NCBI RefSeq assembly: GCF_028368935.1
Contig: NZ_JAQNDK010000003.1
Coordinates: forward strand, 868,001 to 932,000
Length of the DNA: 64,000 bases
Source of the DNA: Sorangium aterium
GTDB lineage: Bacteria; Myxococcota_A; Polyangia; Polyangiales; Polyangiaceae
Direction: 5' to 3'
Below are positions 44,502-53,808 of this stretch, piece after piece. Both the position numbers and the translations under genes were made by a program. Every line of letters begins with the position of its first letter. Positions within the stretch are counted from its first letter, which is position 1. A model generated the notes under the pieces. The model searched no databases and was not told the origin of the DNA. It worked only from the letters and a program-made list of their open reading frames with translations.

Positions 44502-46415
44502 CTACGTCGCGTAATATGGTGACCAGTCGTCATCCGCAATACGACACGGCAGCTCTGACCCGTCGGGAAGCCTCGCAAGCTGGACAGGTTGAGTCAGTGT
44601 AAAATCGACATAACCAGTTAGCGGATGAACCAACAGAAGACTCTGCAACCCCTCTGTAAAATCGTCAATGCTGGAGATGCGCTGCTTTTGGTCAAAAAGC
44701 AAGCACCTCTCCGTAAAATCCAGCCACGGGATACGCGAGCGCCGCGCAACCACGTCATTCTCAGGTGCCATATAGATCCTTGGGTTCTTGAGCAGTCCGA
44801 TCTTGTTGGGGCCGCGACCGTCGCGCTTTTCAGGAATGACGTACTCGGCAACCTCGCCGGTGAGCGATGCGTTGAGCAGACGAGTCAGCATCAATCCGAG
44901 TGGGTAGATGTCGGTTGCCGCGGACACCGGTTGGACCGCCACCTGTTCAGGAGCTGCCCAACCAGGACTGAGTGCAGGAGACAACTCACCGATTGAAAGT
45001 GACAGCATATCGATAAGAACCGGACCACACTCAGTTAACAATATATTATGGGGTTTGATGTCGCCATGTATCCGCCCGGAACTATGGATTCCCCGGAGTT
45101 GGTCGGCGATTCGCAAGACGATCTCGGCAAGCGCCCGGCGCGACGCAGAAAAGACGATACTATAGCGCACGCGCTCGTCGTAGCGGGTCGCGGATAGGGC
45201 CCGCGAAAGAGCGTGCGGGTATTCGGCGAGCACACCTCGGAAGATATCTTCCGACAAGTCGGGCGAACGGTGGCGTGTGATTACGAAACGACACTCGGAA
45301 AATCCATGCATTGACTCCTCAATAAATGTTCGCCAGCTTTGGGGTGCCCCGCGGTGCTTTGCTCCGCCGGGGCGCCAGCCCGCAACATAGGTCTCATCGT
45401 TGTCGAGGGACAAGGCAATGAATCGGTTTTCGCCCCCGATGGATTGCACCCGCTCGTCGGGGCCGAAGCGTGAGACCAAGATTGAGGCCTGTGTGGTCTG
45501 CTCAGTGCTTCTATTGCGGAAATCTCGAACTTCGTTTTGTTGATAGCCGGAGGGGAGCGGAATTGTGAGGGCCAGAAGCGAAGGCGCGAAGAGCGTCGAA
45601 AGACTCTTATAGGACACGTAGCATGAGGGCATTGCCCCCGAATCGACAGGAATTTTCCAGATTCCTTTGTTCCGCCAGATTCGCTCTCCTTCTTCTACGA
45701 GCACTCTGCTGATCCCGTCTAGCGGAGCAGCCGTCTTTTCCCGCTCAAGAAGCTTCGCGATCCTCGAGAGCATACTGTCCAGCGATTGACTTCGTTTGAC
45801 TCCAAGGAGGAGCGGCAGCCCGTCCGGCCCCTTACCGATCACGACGCGAGCATTGGCGCGCCTTACAAGGTCATATCGAGGCTGGACAAGCACCAGCGCA
45901 TCATGCCCCAGGGCAGCGGGCTCGGGAATTTCGATTCTTTGCCGATCGAAGTTGGCGAGAGCTTCCGTTACCAGGACGGCGAGCGATTCGGTAGTTCTAA
46001 AGAACTGGCGCACGCACTCCTGTCCTATCCGCGTTTTGAATGCGGCGAGTTTTTCCGCAAGGGGGGCTGGATCGATATAGGGAGGCGGCCAGGGATGCAT
46101 CGGCTCGATAAAGAAGGCGAGCACGGGGATATTCCGCTTGCGGGCTTCGTCATACTCGGCCTCGACGAAGCTTCGTTCCTCACCGGGGGGTACGGTGCCG
46201 TAGCGGTGGGCCAGCACGAGGATGAGCAGATCTGAGGAGGAAACTCTCTCGATGGAGACCGCGAGCGCGGTGCGCTCGTCAGCCGACCAGTAGATCATAT
46301 CCTCGCCGTGGTTCTGCAGCCGCCGGATGGCAGTGTGGACCGTCTCCCGATAATCGATCAGATCGTCGAAAGTCGAAGAAATGAATATATTCAATGGATT
46401 ATTTACTCGTCCCAT
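44502..46415 (-). CDS. DUF4062 - protein kinase-like fusion
   Basis: A 637-aa protein. Residues ~8-160 are DUF4062 (NIFISSTFDDLIDYRETVHT, SSDLLILVLAHRYGTVP, FVEAEYDEARKRNIPVLAFF), a TIR-superfamily domain usually placed in front of STAND NTPases. A middle linker (residues ~170-380) is unassigned. The C-terminal ~250 residues are kinase-like: HGDIKPHNILL near 450, then LIDMLSLS where DFG should be, and GWAAPEQV. The metal-binding DFG is replaced by DML and no clear glycine loop is visible, so it may be a pseudokinase or an atypical kinase. It is single, on the minus strand, and AT-richer than the chromosome. Likely part of the conflict region. Confidence 0.83.
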   Translation of the reverse strand: MGRVNNPLNIFISSTFDDLIDYRETVHTAIRRLQNHGEDMIYWSADERTALAVSIERVSSSDLLILVLAHRYGTVPPGEERSFVEAEYDEARKRNIPVLAFFIEPMHPWPPPYIDPAPLAEKLAAFKTRIGQECVRQFFRTTESLAVLVTEALANFDRQRIEIPEPAALGHDALVLVQPRYDLVRRANARVVIGKGPDGLPLLLGVKRSQSLDSMLSRIAKLLEREKTAAPLDGISRVLVEEGERIWRNKGIWKIPVDSGAMPSCYVSYKSLSTLFAPSLLALTIPLPSGYQQNEVRDFRNRSTEQTTQASILVSRFGPDERVQSIGGENRFIALSLDNDETYVAGWRPGGAKHRGAPQSWRTFIEESMHGFSECRFVITRHRSPDLSEDIFRGVLAEYPHALSRALSATRYDERVRYSIVFSASRRALAEIVLRIADQLRGIHSSGRIHGDIKPHNILLTECGPVLIDMLSLSIGELSPALSPGWAAPEQVAVQPVSAATDIYPLGLMLTRLLNASLTGEVAEYVIPEKRDGRGPNKIGLLKNPRIYMAPENDVVARRSRIPWLDFTERCLLFDQKQRISSIDDFTEGLQSLLLVHPLTGYVDFTLTQPVQLARLPDGSELPCRIADDDWSPYYAT

Positions 46416-46557
46416 ACATCTCTAGCATAACGCAGATGATCCTCACGGAACGCAGTAGCAAAAGCTAACGTTTCCGCCGCCCCCAGGCGAATAGGAAACC
46501 GTAAAATCTCCGCCCGAGTCAAGCCCCTTGTAAATGATCTCGGAAACACGCAGGAAT

Positions 46558-46655
46558 TCGGTGAACTTCACCCGTGAGATCGGCCGCGGATGCCGGTGAA
46601 GTTTACCGGTGAGGTCCGCACCCTATGCCGGTAAGTTCACCGGTGAAGAGGCCGC
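46558..46655. repeat. Three palindromic ~35-bp repeats, IS21 end
   Basis: Units start near 46559, 46593 and 46628, each containing a version of CCGGTGAAGTTCACCGG, itself palindromic, then a G/C-rich spacer. They directly follow the istB remnant, as the multiple transposase-binding repeats at IS21 ends do. Between 46416 and 46557 nothing is recognised. Confidence 0.65.
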
Positions 46656-46805
46656 TCAGGGCTTCTTGGCGCGGCACCGCCTGGTGCGGGTGGCGTTAAG
46701 CTCCTTGCCTTCCTTGCGCCGGTAGTTCTCGGCCTCGATCTCGCTCACCTCGGCGCAGTGCACGAGCCCGTTGACGAGCGCGACGACGCACGCGGCGTGC
46801 GGGAA
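46656..46805 (-). pseudogene. istB: IS21 IstB, 3' fragment
   Basis: The minus strand encodes the end of IstB: HAACVVALVNGLVHCAEVSE, then YRRKEGKEL, stop. The upstream part is cut off by the IS66 end that begins at 46806. Confidence 0.72.
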
Positions 46806-46884
46806 GTAACCGCCCGACCAATGCCATCGTGACCACCCCGTCGGGGGCCGGTTACCAGTCCCCATCGCGACGAAGGAGGAAGCG

Positions 46885-47223
46885 GTGGCGACGAAGGCGG
46901 AGTGGGCCGAGCGGGTGGCGCGATGGCAGCGCAGCGGGCTGAGCGCCGAGAAGTTCGCGCAGCGCGACGGGTACATGCCAAAGCAGCTGTACTGGTGGCG
47001 CTGGAAGCTGCGCGCTGACCGGCCTTCCCAGCCCTCGCCGTCGTCGTTGACCGAAGCACCGCGCTTTCTGCCGGTCCACGTGGTGACGGACGTATCGGCC
47101 GCCGTGCCGGAGCCGATCGAGATCGCGCTGCCCAGCGGGCGGGTGGTGCGGGTCCGGCCGGGCTCCGACCCGGCCACGATCAAGCGGGTACTGGCGCTCG
47201 CCGCCGAGGAGACGCCGCGCTGA
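46885..47223 (+). CDS. tnpA: IS66 accessory protein TnpA
   Basis: A complete 112-aa TnpA. The N-terminal HTH reads ERVARWQRSGLSAEKFAQRD and then QLYWWRWKL. The C-terminal PIEIALPSGRVVRVRPGSD is the family's beta part. GGAGGAAGC precedes the start. It is useless for transposition alone because tnpB and tnpC are missing. It is complete in length compared with the TnpA split at 53232/57287. Confidence 0.85.
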   Translation: MATKAEWAERVARWQRSGLSAEKFAQRDGYMPKQLYWWRWKLRADRPSQPSPSSLTEAPRFLPVHVVTDVSAAVPEPIEIALPSGRVVRVRPGSDPATIKRVLALAAEETPR

Positions 47224-47225
47224 CG

Positions 47226-47398
47226 TTGCCTCCGTCGGTGCGGGTGTACGTCGCAGCCGAGCCCACGGATCTGCGCAAGAGCTTCGATGGGCTGTTGGCC
47301 TTGGTCTCTCAGCGCTTCGGAGCCGACCCGCTCTGTGGGCATCTGTTCGTGTTCAGAAATCGGCGAGGTGACCAGGTGCGCGTCTTGTTCTGGGACCG
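47226..47398 (+). pseudogene. tnpB: IS66 TnpB, truncated
   Basis: RVYVAAEPTDLRKSFDGLLA and LFVFRNRRGDQVRVLFWDR are the first ~55 residues of TnpB (compare 57285-57656). After WDR the sequence is unrelated, so the gene is broken by an insertion. A TTG at 47226 would be the start. Confidence 0.78.
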
Positions 47399-47455
47399 CA
47401 GCCCGGCCGCTGCAGGCTCTCGTCCCTGTGCGATGCTTGTCGTGAGGAGGGGACG

Positions 47456-49413
47456 ATGGCGACGGACACGGCGACGACCCACGCGAATGAGGCGCCGCAG
47501 CAGGCGTGGGTACGCTGGCAGCGCGAGCATGCGGACGTGATGGAGGGGGCGACACGATCACAGCAAGTCCTGCTGGAGGCGGCGATGCGGTTCGTGGCCG
47601 TCATCGCGGCCCAGCCGATCCTGCTGCGCGTAGCAGCCTATTTTTCCCTGCATGCGGAGATGGGCCTGACCGCAGCGCAAGTGGGCGCGGCGGTGCGCCG
47701 CATTGACCGAGCCATGTGCACCGTGCGCACGCTCACGACGCAGCAGTTGCTCGAGTCGATCTGGGCGGAGATCGGGCGACACCGTCAACCGCGGCTGCGC
47801 CCGAAGCATGCTGGTCTGATCGCCAAGTACCTCGTCGACCATCCACGATGTACTCAGCCCGAGGTGGTCGCGTTCATCGAGCGGGAGCTCGGGATCGACA
47901 TGGAGCAGCAGAGGCTCCGCCGGTTTCTCGACGCCTATGGCCTTCTTGTCTTTCGCCCTGATCACGATCGCGCGGAGGCGCATGTCGCGCGCCCCACCTC
48001 GTCGGGCGCGCCCATTTCGGGGGCGCCTTCCTCCTGCTGCCGGCCGCGCTCGCCCTAAGCCGCGTCGCGGAGCGCGCGCTGGTCAGGGCGCTGGGAAGCG
48101 GGACAAGGCGTGGCGCCTTGTGCTGTCGCTGTTCTTCCGCGCGGCCCTGGGCATCGCGCGCATCTTTCATTTTGAGACCCTCCACGATCCGGGCTTCGCG
48201 ATCCTGTCTCGCGGCAAGAAGGTCATCTCTCGATCTCGCCTCGGTGGGCTGGTGCGCGCGGTGACGACGGAAGGGGTCAAGAAGCTGACGCACGCGAGCG
48301 AGTCGTGGGGTGCGTTGCGCCACCGCTAGGTGCCACTGAGCCTTGTTGAGCACGTCGTTGCCCGCTCCACGCGCAAATTCAAGATCCCGAAGGGCTTTCA
48401 CACCCTCCGCAACAAGAAGATGCGCGCCGAGAAGCTCTTCTTCCTGCACTGGCCCGAGGCGCGCCGCTTCCTCGGGCTCGTCGTCACCTGCGGCAACGGC
48501 AAGCTCATCGAGCGGATCCTCGAATTTGTCCGCGCTGTTCGTCGGGGCGTCCAGGTCCGTCAGCTTCGCCTGATCATCGAAGCGGGCGCCTCCGCTACCA
48601 ACGAAGGCCTCCGGCGCCTCGATCACTTCGGCAAGATCGTGTTCTTGATCCGCGCGCCTCGTCGGCCGGGCTACGTGGACGCCTGGAAGCGATTGCCACG
48701 AGCACGGTTCACCCCCTACGAGGAGCCCGGCCGGTACAAGGGCTAGGCCCGAGAAGATCGAGCTCGCCGAGACAACCACCACGATCCGCGGCATCGCTCG
48801 GCCTCTCCGTACCGTTGTCGTGTGTGAACACGCGATGAAGGGCAAGGACCGCTGGCACGCGCTCTTCGTATTGCACGACAACACGACGCCGGCCCTGGAG
48901 CTGCTGCACGAGTACCGCACTCGCCAGCACTACGAGCAAAGCCATCGAATCAGCCGCTACGACCTGTGGAACGATACCTCGGCGAGCGGATATCCCAAGC
49001 GCAGCCGGCCCGACCGCCCGGGGTTTCGTCGAGGACCGCTCGCGCTCTGCGCCTGGATCGCCGCGCTCGCCTGGGACGCGCTCCGCGCCCTGGGCGACGG
49101 CCTGCCCCCTCGTTTCCACTTCGCCCACCCGCGCACGCTGCGGCGCTGGGTCCTGATGCGCGACGCCGACTTAATCCTCACGCCGTCGCACCTGCTCGTC
49201 GTACTGGCCTTCCTGCGGCGTCGGGCCTGGCTCCGCCCCCTCGTCCAACGCTTCAACGCGGCCGAGATCGCCTTGCCAGGGCTCAGCGGGCGCCACGTCG
49301 TGATGGGGTTCGCCGCCAGGGGCCGGCCGCCGTCAGACGCACGGCCTGTGCTGCCAAGTACTGCGGAAGTGCGTTCTGGCAGCGGGGAGGGCTATGGGGG
49401 CGTTTGGTGCTAG
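47456..49413 (+). pseudogene. Large DDE-type transposase, frameshifted and with stop codons
   Basis: N-terminus MATDTATTHANEAPQQAWVR and the helical LVDHPRCTQPEVVAFIEREL are in one frame; after ~48030 the protein continues in another (FETLHDPGFAILSRGKKVIS), crosses an in-frame TAG at 48327, goes on as NEGLRRLDHFGKIVFLIRAP, and shifts again near 48744 to KDRWHALFVLHDNTTPALEL and YRTRQHYEQSHRISRYDLWN. The C-terminal part resembles the transposases with an 'RxRQHxEQxYR' motif found in planctomycetes and myxobacteria. Family name not certain. At least two frameshifts and one stop; inactive. Confidence 0.68.
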
Positions 49414-49587
49414 GGACCACTTGCCAAACCAGCCACCCAACGAAATGGCGTTTTCGTCGGGTGGGCCAGCGGCGAGCGCGGACCGAAGCACCCGCAACGG
49501 GGAGCCGTGTTGATGCACGATGCACACGAAGATCGCGTTGCGCCCCCAGAGTCCCCGGGCTACCGTGCGCCTGCGACTGGAGGATCC

Positions 49588-50370
49588 ATGCACGGGCGCG
49601 CCAATGTTTTTGCAATTCATTCCTGGGATGACGCCGACGCCTTGCGACGTATGGAGGGGCTGCTACGCGTCGCCGACCCTAGCCTCGCCCACTACTCCGT
49701 GCTTCCCGAGCGGGCCCTCCAGGGGACGTCCGAGGAGGTAGAGCGGAACATCACCCACCGGATCGCCGTCGCGACGGCAGTCGTGGTGATGAACACGCCC
49801 GGGCTCCACCAACGCGAGACGGCGACATTCGAGATGGAGACGGCGGTGCGAATGGGTAAGCGCATCATCGTTGTGTAACCCTACGGGGACTTCGACTCGC
49901 CTATTCCGCAAGTACTGGACGGGCACGTCTACCGTTACGCTACCTGGCGGAGCGACGTCGTGGGCAGGGCCATCCGTGGGGAGTATCCCCAGGATGGACG
50001 GGTATTCGACCTCGCTGAGATCGCCGACCGTCGGGTGCTCATCAGTATTCTGGCGGCTGGAGTTGCTACGGTAAGCTTCGTCGTCATCGCCCGTGCGGCC
50101 AGCGCGTTTCAGGCGCTCCAGCAGGACCTCGCCGCCCGAGGCATCGATCTGCGCTGGGATGGTGAGGCCACGCGCACGGTGGTCGAGCACGCGGTCGTGG
50201 GTGCGGGCATTGGTCTGCTTCTCGGGGCGCTCAGCGGAGATGGAAGGACCGCTTTCTACGCAGCAGCGGGAGGCGCGGCGATCGGCGCCGCTACGGGCGT
50301 GCACCGCGTGTACAACGCGCGCCTGATCGGCACGACCCATCTGCGCGTCCTCACGATCGAGCCCATATAG
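49588..50370 (+). pseudogene. TIR-like / membrane protein broken by one stop codon
   Basis: ATG at 49588 follows GGAGGATCC. The first 96 codons are a ThsB-like TIR domain: HGRANVFAIHSWDDADALRR, TAVVVMNTPGLHQRETATFE, GKRIIVV. A TAA at 49876-49878 then interrupts, but the same frame continues immediately with PYGDFDSPIPQVLDGHVYRY and a membrane segment (VLISILAAGVATVSFVVIA), then a Gly/Ala-rich hydrophobic stretch (GIGLLLGALSGDGRTAFYAA), to 50370. The relative at 39769 reads IRPWG here, so Q or R is expected; CAA to TAA explains it in one change. Without it the product would be 260 aa. Confidence 0.78.
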
Positions 50371-50400
50371 TGCCCGGTAACTTCAAGCGAGCACGCCCAT

Positions 50401-50632
50401 ATGTCGTTAGGAGGGTTCAATAGCCACGAAGACCGCACCTTCATCAGCTTCGCGATCGAGGACAGGAGCTATCGGGAGCTGCTCGTGCGATCAGCGAAAA
50501 ACGCCAAGAGCCCTTTCGAGTTCATCGATATGTCCGAAGGAGCCTTGGGACGAGAAGTGGAAGACGAACTGCCGCACGTGGATCAATGGATGCGACGGCA
50601 TGATTGAGCAGCGCCCCATCATCCGGCTCTTC
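50401..50632 (+). pseudogene. TIR-like fragment, frameshifted
   Basis: Starts like the protein at 41401: RTFISFAIEDRSYRELLVRS, then SPFEFIDMS. After codon ~45 the match continues in the +1 frame (KEPWDEKWKTNCRTWINGCD, GMIEQ) and then ends. One frameshift near 50535 and loss of the 3' half make it a remnant. It is 30 bp after the broken TIR-membrane gene. Confidence 0.68.
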
Positions 50633-51302
50633 GTCGGTGGTACGCCGGTCTCTGAGGTCCAGTCCGTCAGCTGTGACACGGCCGGAAGGCCGTGCTGTAC
50701 GTCGCGCCGGAGGACGTCTCGACCCCGGCGTGGACGCGGGCGAACGACCCGGCGGATGCCGCGCCCGGCCTGAACCGCCACCCGCACCGGGCTGCAGCAG
50801 CCGGCGCCAGGAAGAGGCGCGCAGTGGCCGCTGAGGTTCTGAGCCTTGCCGAAGCCCGCCAGCGCCGCGGTGCTGAGGAGCGCGTGCTCGGCGCTCGGTT
50901 GGTCGCCACGGCGCTCGACTTCGGCATGGTCGCCGCCGACGGCACCGTGTGCACTCTCATCGACGGCAGCACGAGCTGCGACGTGATCCGACATGTGGGG
51001 ACGGGTTCACACGCCGACGCCCCGGGTCGGGTGATCCTGGGCACTAGACGGGCGTGTCTCGATCGCGCTTGGCAGACACTACAAGTGCCCCGCGCAGGCG
51101 GAGAGCGTGTACCATGGGCTTCATGCAGGGCGTCGAGCGCGCGTGGTGGTCGCGGAAGGGCGGAAAGTTCAGGCGAGCCGCGGCGGCGGTGCTTTGCGGG
51201 GTTCGGACGAACGGATCTGGTGAGGCTCGCTTTCGGGCATTAGGCGGTTCTCAGTCGAACGGCTTCGGCGGATCTTCGTAAGGATTTTGAAAGGGATGTC
51301 TA
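50633..51302. other. Region without recognised genes
   Basis: GC-rich with shadow frames only. The last 20 bases hold AAAGGGATG, the ribosome site of the next gene. Nothing else recognised. Confidence 0.4.
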
Positions 51303-52955
51303 ATGATAGTGGGGCTGGCGAGCCGCGTGCGAACTCCATCGAAACTGGAAGACCAGCGAAAGACGGTAGGAGTTGCAGCGATTGTTTTGGTAGTTGGCGG
51401 CATGGTCATCACGGCGTGCGGCACCGACAGGGACGGTAGCGAGACGGCTGACTCGGGTATGGGAGGTAAGGCGGGAGCATGCACTCCTGGTGCGCAGGTC
51501 GCGTGCGCATGCATTGGCGGGGGGCAGGGCGTGCAGCTCTGTAACAGCGGCGGTACAGCACTCGGCCCATGCATGGGCTGTGACGGAATCGGTGGCGCCT
51601 CTAGCACCTCGACGTCCGGCGCCGCGTCGTCCAGCAGTTCGTCGCCTACGACCTCGAATTCGGGTTCCAGCAGCAGCGGTACTGGGTTGCCGTGCGCCGC
51701 GCCATCCGACTGCCCTTCGCCCGGTAATGTCTGCATCACGGCCACGTGTATGGACGGCAACTGCGGCTTCGCTCATCTCCCGGCTGGAACACCGCTGGCG
51801 ACGCAGACACCGGGCACGTGCCAGAAGGCTGTCTGCACCGGGATGGGCGGCACGACGATGATCGTCGACAATGAGAACGTACCAACTGCTCTCAGCCCGT
51901 GCCAAGTTGGTATCTGCGCCGGTGGTGTGCCCGGGGCCTCGAATGTGCCCGACAGTGCGACGTGCAACGCTGGCGGGACTCAGTGCTGCGGCGGCGTCTG
52001 CATCGACACCACCGCCGATGCCAGGAACTGCGGAGCCTGCGGCCACAGCTGTGAGGAGGCGACATGCGCGGGCTCGATCTGCGCCTTCGTTTCCGGACAA
52101 AAGGAGCCCTGGGGCATCGCGCTTGACGCGACGTACGTCTACTGGACTAACGTTGGCACCATCAACCAGGACGGCACGGTAATGAAGGTGCCGAAAAGCG
52201 GTGGCACGCCGGTAGTCCTCGCCTCAGCGCAGGCTCTTCCCGTCGGCATCGCGGTCGACGCAACCAACGTCTATTGGATTAACAGTGGCACGCCCGACCG
52301 GAGTGACGGCGCAGTTATGAAGCTGCCCCTCGCCGGGGGCCAGCCGACGGTACTGGCGTCGGGCCAACATGGACCGCTCAACGTCGCTGTGGACGCGACC
52401 CACGTCTACTGGACCAGCAAAGACGGAGGCGCCGTGATGAAGATGCCTATCGCCGGAGGCGTCCCAGTGACGCTTGCCTCAGGGCTACGTAACCCGTGGG
52501 ATATCGCGCTGGACGCCACCAGTGTCTATTGGACGAACTACAACGGTGGCTCCGTGATGAGTGTTTCCAAGAGTGGAGGTGTCCCGGCGATTCTCGCATC
52601 CGGGCAGAATGTTCCATGGGGAATCGCGGTTGATGCAGCCAACGTCTACTTCACGCGCAGCGATAACGGCGGCATCAACGGCGCGGTGCTCCAGATGCCG
52701 AAGGGCGGTGGGCACCTCGTCACGCTCGCCGCGAAGCAGAACGGTACTCCTCACGGCATCACGGTGGATGCCACTCACGTCTACTGGGGCTACTACGATG
52801 GATCGCTTTTCAAGGTGCCTATTGGAGGCGGAGCGCCCACTGTCATCGCCTCCAATCAGCCTGCCCTGGCGGACTTGGCTGTCGATGAAACAAGTATATA
52901 TTGGATCAATCAGGTCACCATGTCCAAAGGGACCGTGATGAAGGCGCCGAAGTAG
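51303..52955 (+). CDS. Lipoprotein with beta-propeller repeats
   Basis: A 550-aa protein. Signal segment TVGVAAIVLVVGGMVITACG with lipobox ITAC (Cys ~39), a Cys-rich region (CACIGGGQGVQLCNSGG; a CCGGVCIDT motif), Ser/Thr-rich linkers, and then from ~residue 275 six or seven repeats of about 45 residues with the pattern WGIALDATYVYWTNxGTVMKVPKSGG (parts of up to 20 residues each). They form a YWTD/NHL-like beta-propeller. Such myxobacterial lipoproteins are surface-bound and of unknown ligand. GGGATG at normal spacing precedes the ATG. Intact. Confidence 0.85.
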   Translation: MIVGLASRVRTPSKLEDQRKTVGVAAIVLVVGGMVITACGTDRDGSETADSGMGGKAGACTPGAQVACACIGGGQGVQLCNSGGTALGPCMGCDGIGGASSTSTSGAASSSSSSPTTSNSGSSSSGTGLPCAAPSDCPSPGNVCITATCMDGNCGFAHLPAGTPLATQTPGTCQKAVCTGMGGTTMIVDNENVPTALSPCQVGICAGGVPGASNVPDSATCNAGGTQCCGGVCIDTTADARNCGACGHSCEEATCAGSICAFVSGQKEPWGIALDATYVYWTNVGTINQDGTVMKVPKSGGTPVVLASAQALPVGIAVDATNVYWINSGTPDRSDGAVMKLPLAGGQPTVLASGQHGPLNVAVDATHVYWTSKDGGAVMKMPIAGGVPVTLASGLRNPWDIALDATSVYWTNYNGGSVMSVSKSGGVPAILASGQNVPWGIAVDAANVYFTRSDNGGINGAVLQMPKGGGHLVTLAAKQNGTPHGITVDATHVYWGYYDGSLFKVPIGGGAPTVIASNQPALADLAVDETSIYWINQVTMSKGTVMKAPK

Positions 52956-53231
52956 GACGTAGGACTAGGACTGAGCGGCTCGTTGATTTCAGGCGGCGCG
53001 TGTAAGTCGTGAAGGATGGCGGGGAGCTGCTCAACAAGCGCGGCGGCAGGTAACCGCCCGCCCATCGCCATGGGCGTGCTCCCTTGCGGTTGCCGCCGGG
53101 GTCGAGGATGCTGGACGCAGGGCGGCGCCGGCCCGCGGCCCGCATTGGCACGGGAGGACGGTATGCGTCCGGTGACCCGCATGCTGTTTTGGAGCCTCTG
53201 CGCTGCGTAGAAACCCGCGCCGGAGGTGTGG

Positions 53232-53414
53232 ATGGACGAGAGCAGACGCATCTGGCGTGAGCGGGTGGCGCGCTGGCACAAGAGCGGGCAGTCCGCCCGC
53301 GTGTTCGCGGAGCAGGAAGGGGTCAGCGCAGGCACGCTCTACTCCTGGAGCCGCCGGCTGGGGATGAAGCGGAGCGAGTACCGGCGGCGCTCGGAGAAGG
53401 CGACGCTGCCCGCG
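53232..53414 (+). pseudogene. tnpA: IS66 TnpA, 5' part (interrupted)
   Basis: MDESRRIWRERVARWHKSGQ and GVSAGTLYSWSRRLGMKRSE give the HTH half of TnpA. GGAGG precedes the ATG. The frame stops being native at the transposon end 53415; the other half is 57130-57287 (GTALEIVFPDGAVVRVPPTF, stop). Confidence 0.85.
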
Positions 53415-53550
53415 TGTTACCGAGCAGGCTGCTTGATGGCCGGAAGATCCGGCTCCGTGATGGCCATCGTCGACCCGGATCTCCGCTCACCGCGATTGCA
53501 GCGAGGCGAGGCACCGGGGTGACTGCGGTGGTCGCAGAGCGCCGGTGCGT

Positions 53551-53808
53551 TCAGTCGGTGTGGAGGGGGAGGCGGTCATCGCCGTCGAGGACGGCGTGGT
53601 AGCGAGCGAGAGCGTGGTCGAGCCGATCGAGGTAGTGGAGCACGACGTCGACGGCGTAGAGGCGAGGGCAAAGCGGATCCGGGTCGCTCGGGTAGGGCGC
53701 GGTGAGCGCGTCGCGGGCGAGCGCGAGGGAAACGACGAGGGCGGCGACTGCGCTGCCCTCGACGTCACCGCGCCGCGTGTCCCCCTCGGCCAGGGGGGCG
53801 GGGTTCAT
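53551..53808 (-). CDS. 85-aa protein of the transposon
   Basis: Starts at the ATG overlapping the ATPase stop (4 bp). Helical, acidic protein (AVDVVLHYLDRLDHALARYH; LDGDDRLPLH), no known motif. As the last gene of the transposon operon it is likely an accessory factor. The function is unknown. Confidence 0.6.
   Translation of the reverse strand: MNPAPLAEGDTRRGDVEGSAVAALVVSLALARDALTAPYPSDPDPLCPRLYAVDVVLHYLDRLDHALARYHAVLDGDDRLPLHTD

Larger units (their letters stand above)
46806..47398 (+). mobile_element. IS66 element, left part only
   Basis: Begins GTAACCGCCCGACCAATGCC inside the istB remnant and carries tnpA and the start of tnpB. It is cut at ~47398 by the next transposase locus; no tnpC or right end remains. 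Confidence 0.7.

Noticed and set aside
46558-46655. CRISPR-like short repeats
   Set aside because: Only three units, internally palindromic, no unique spacers of constant length, and next to an IS21 istB end.
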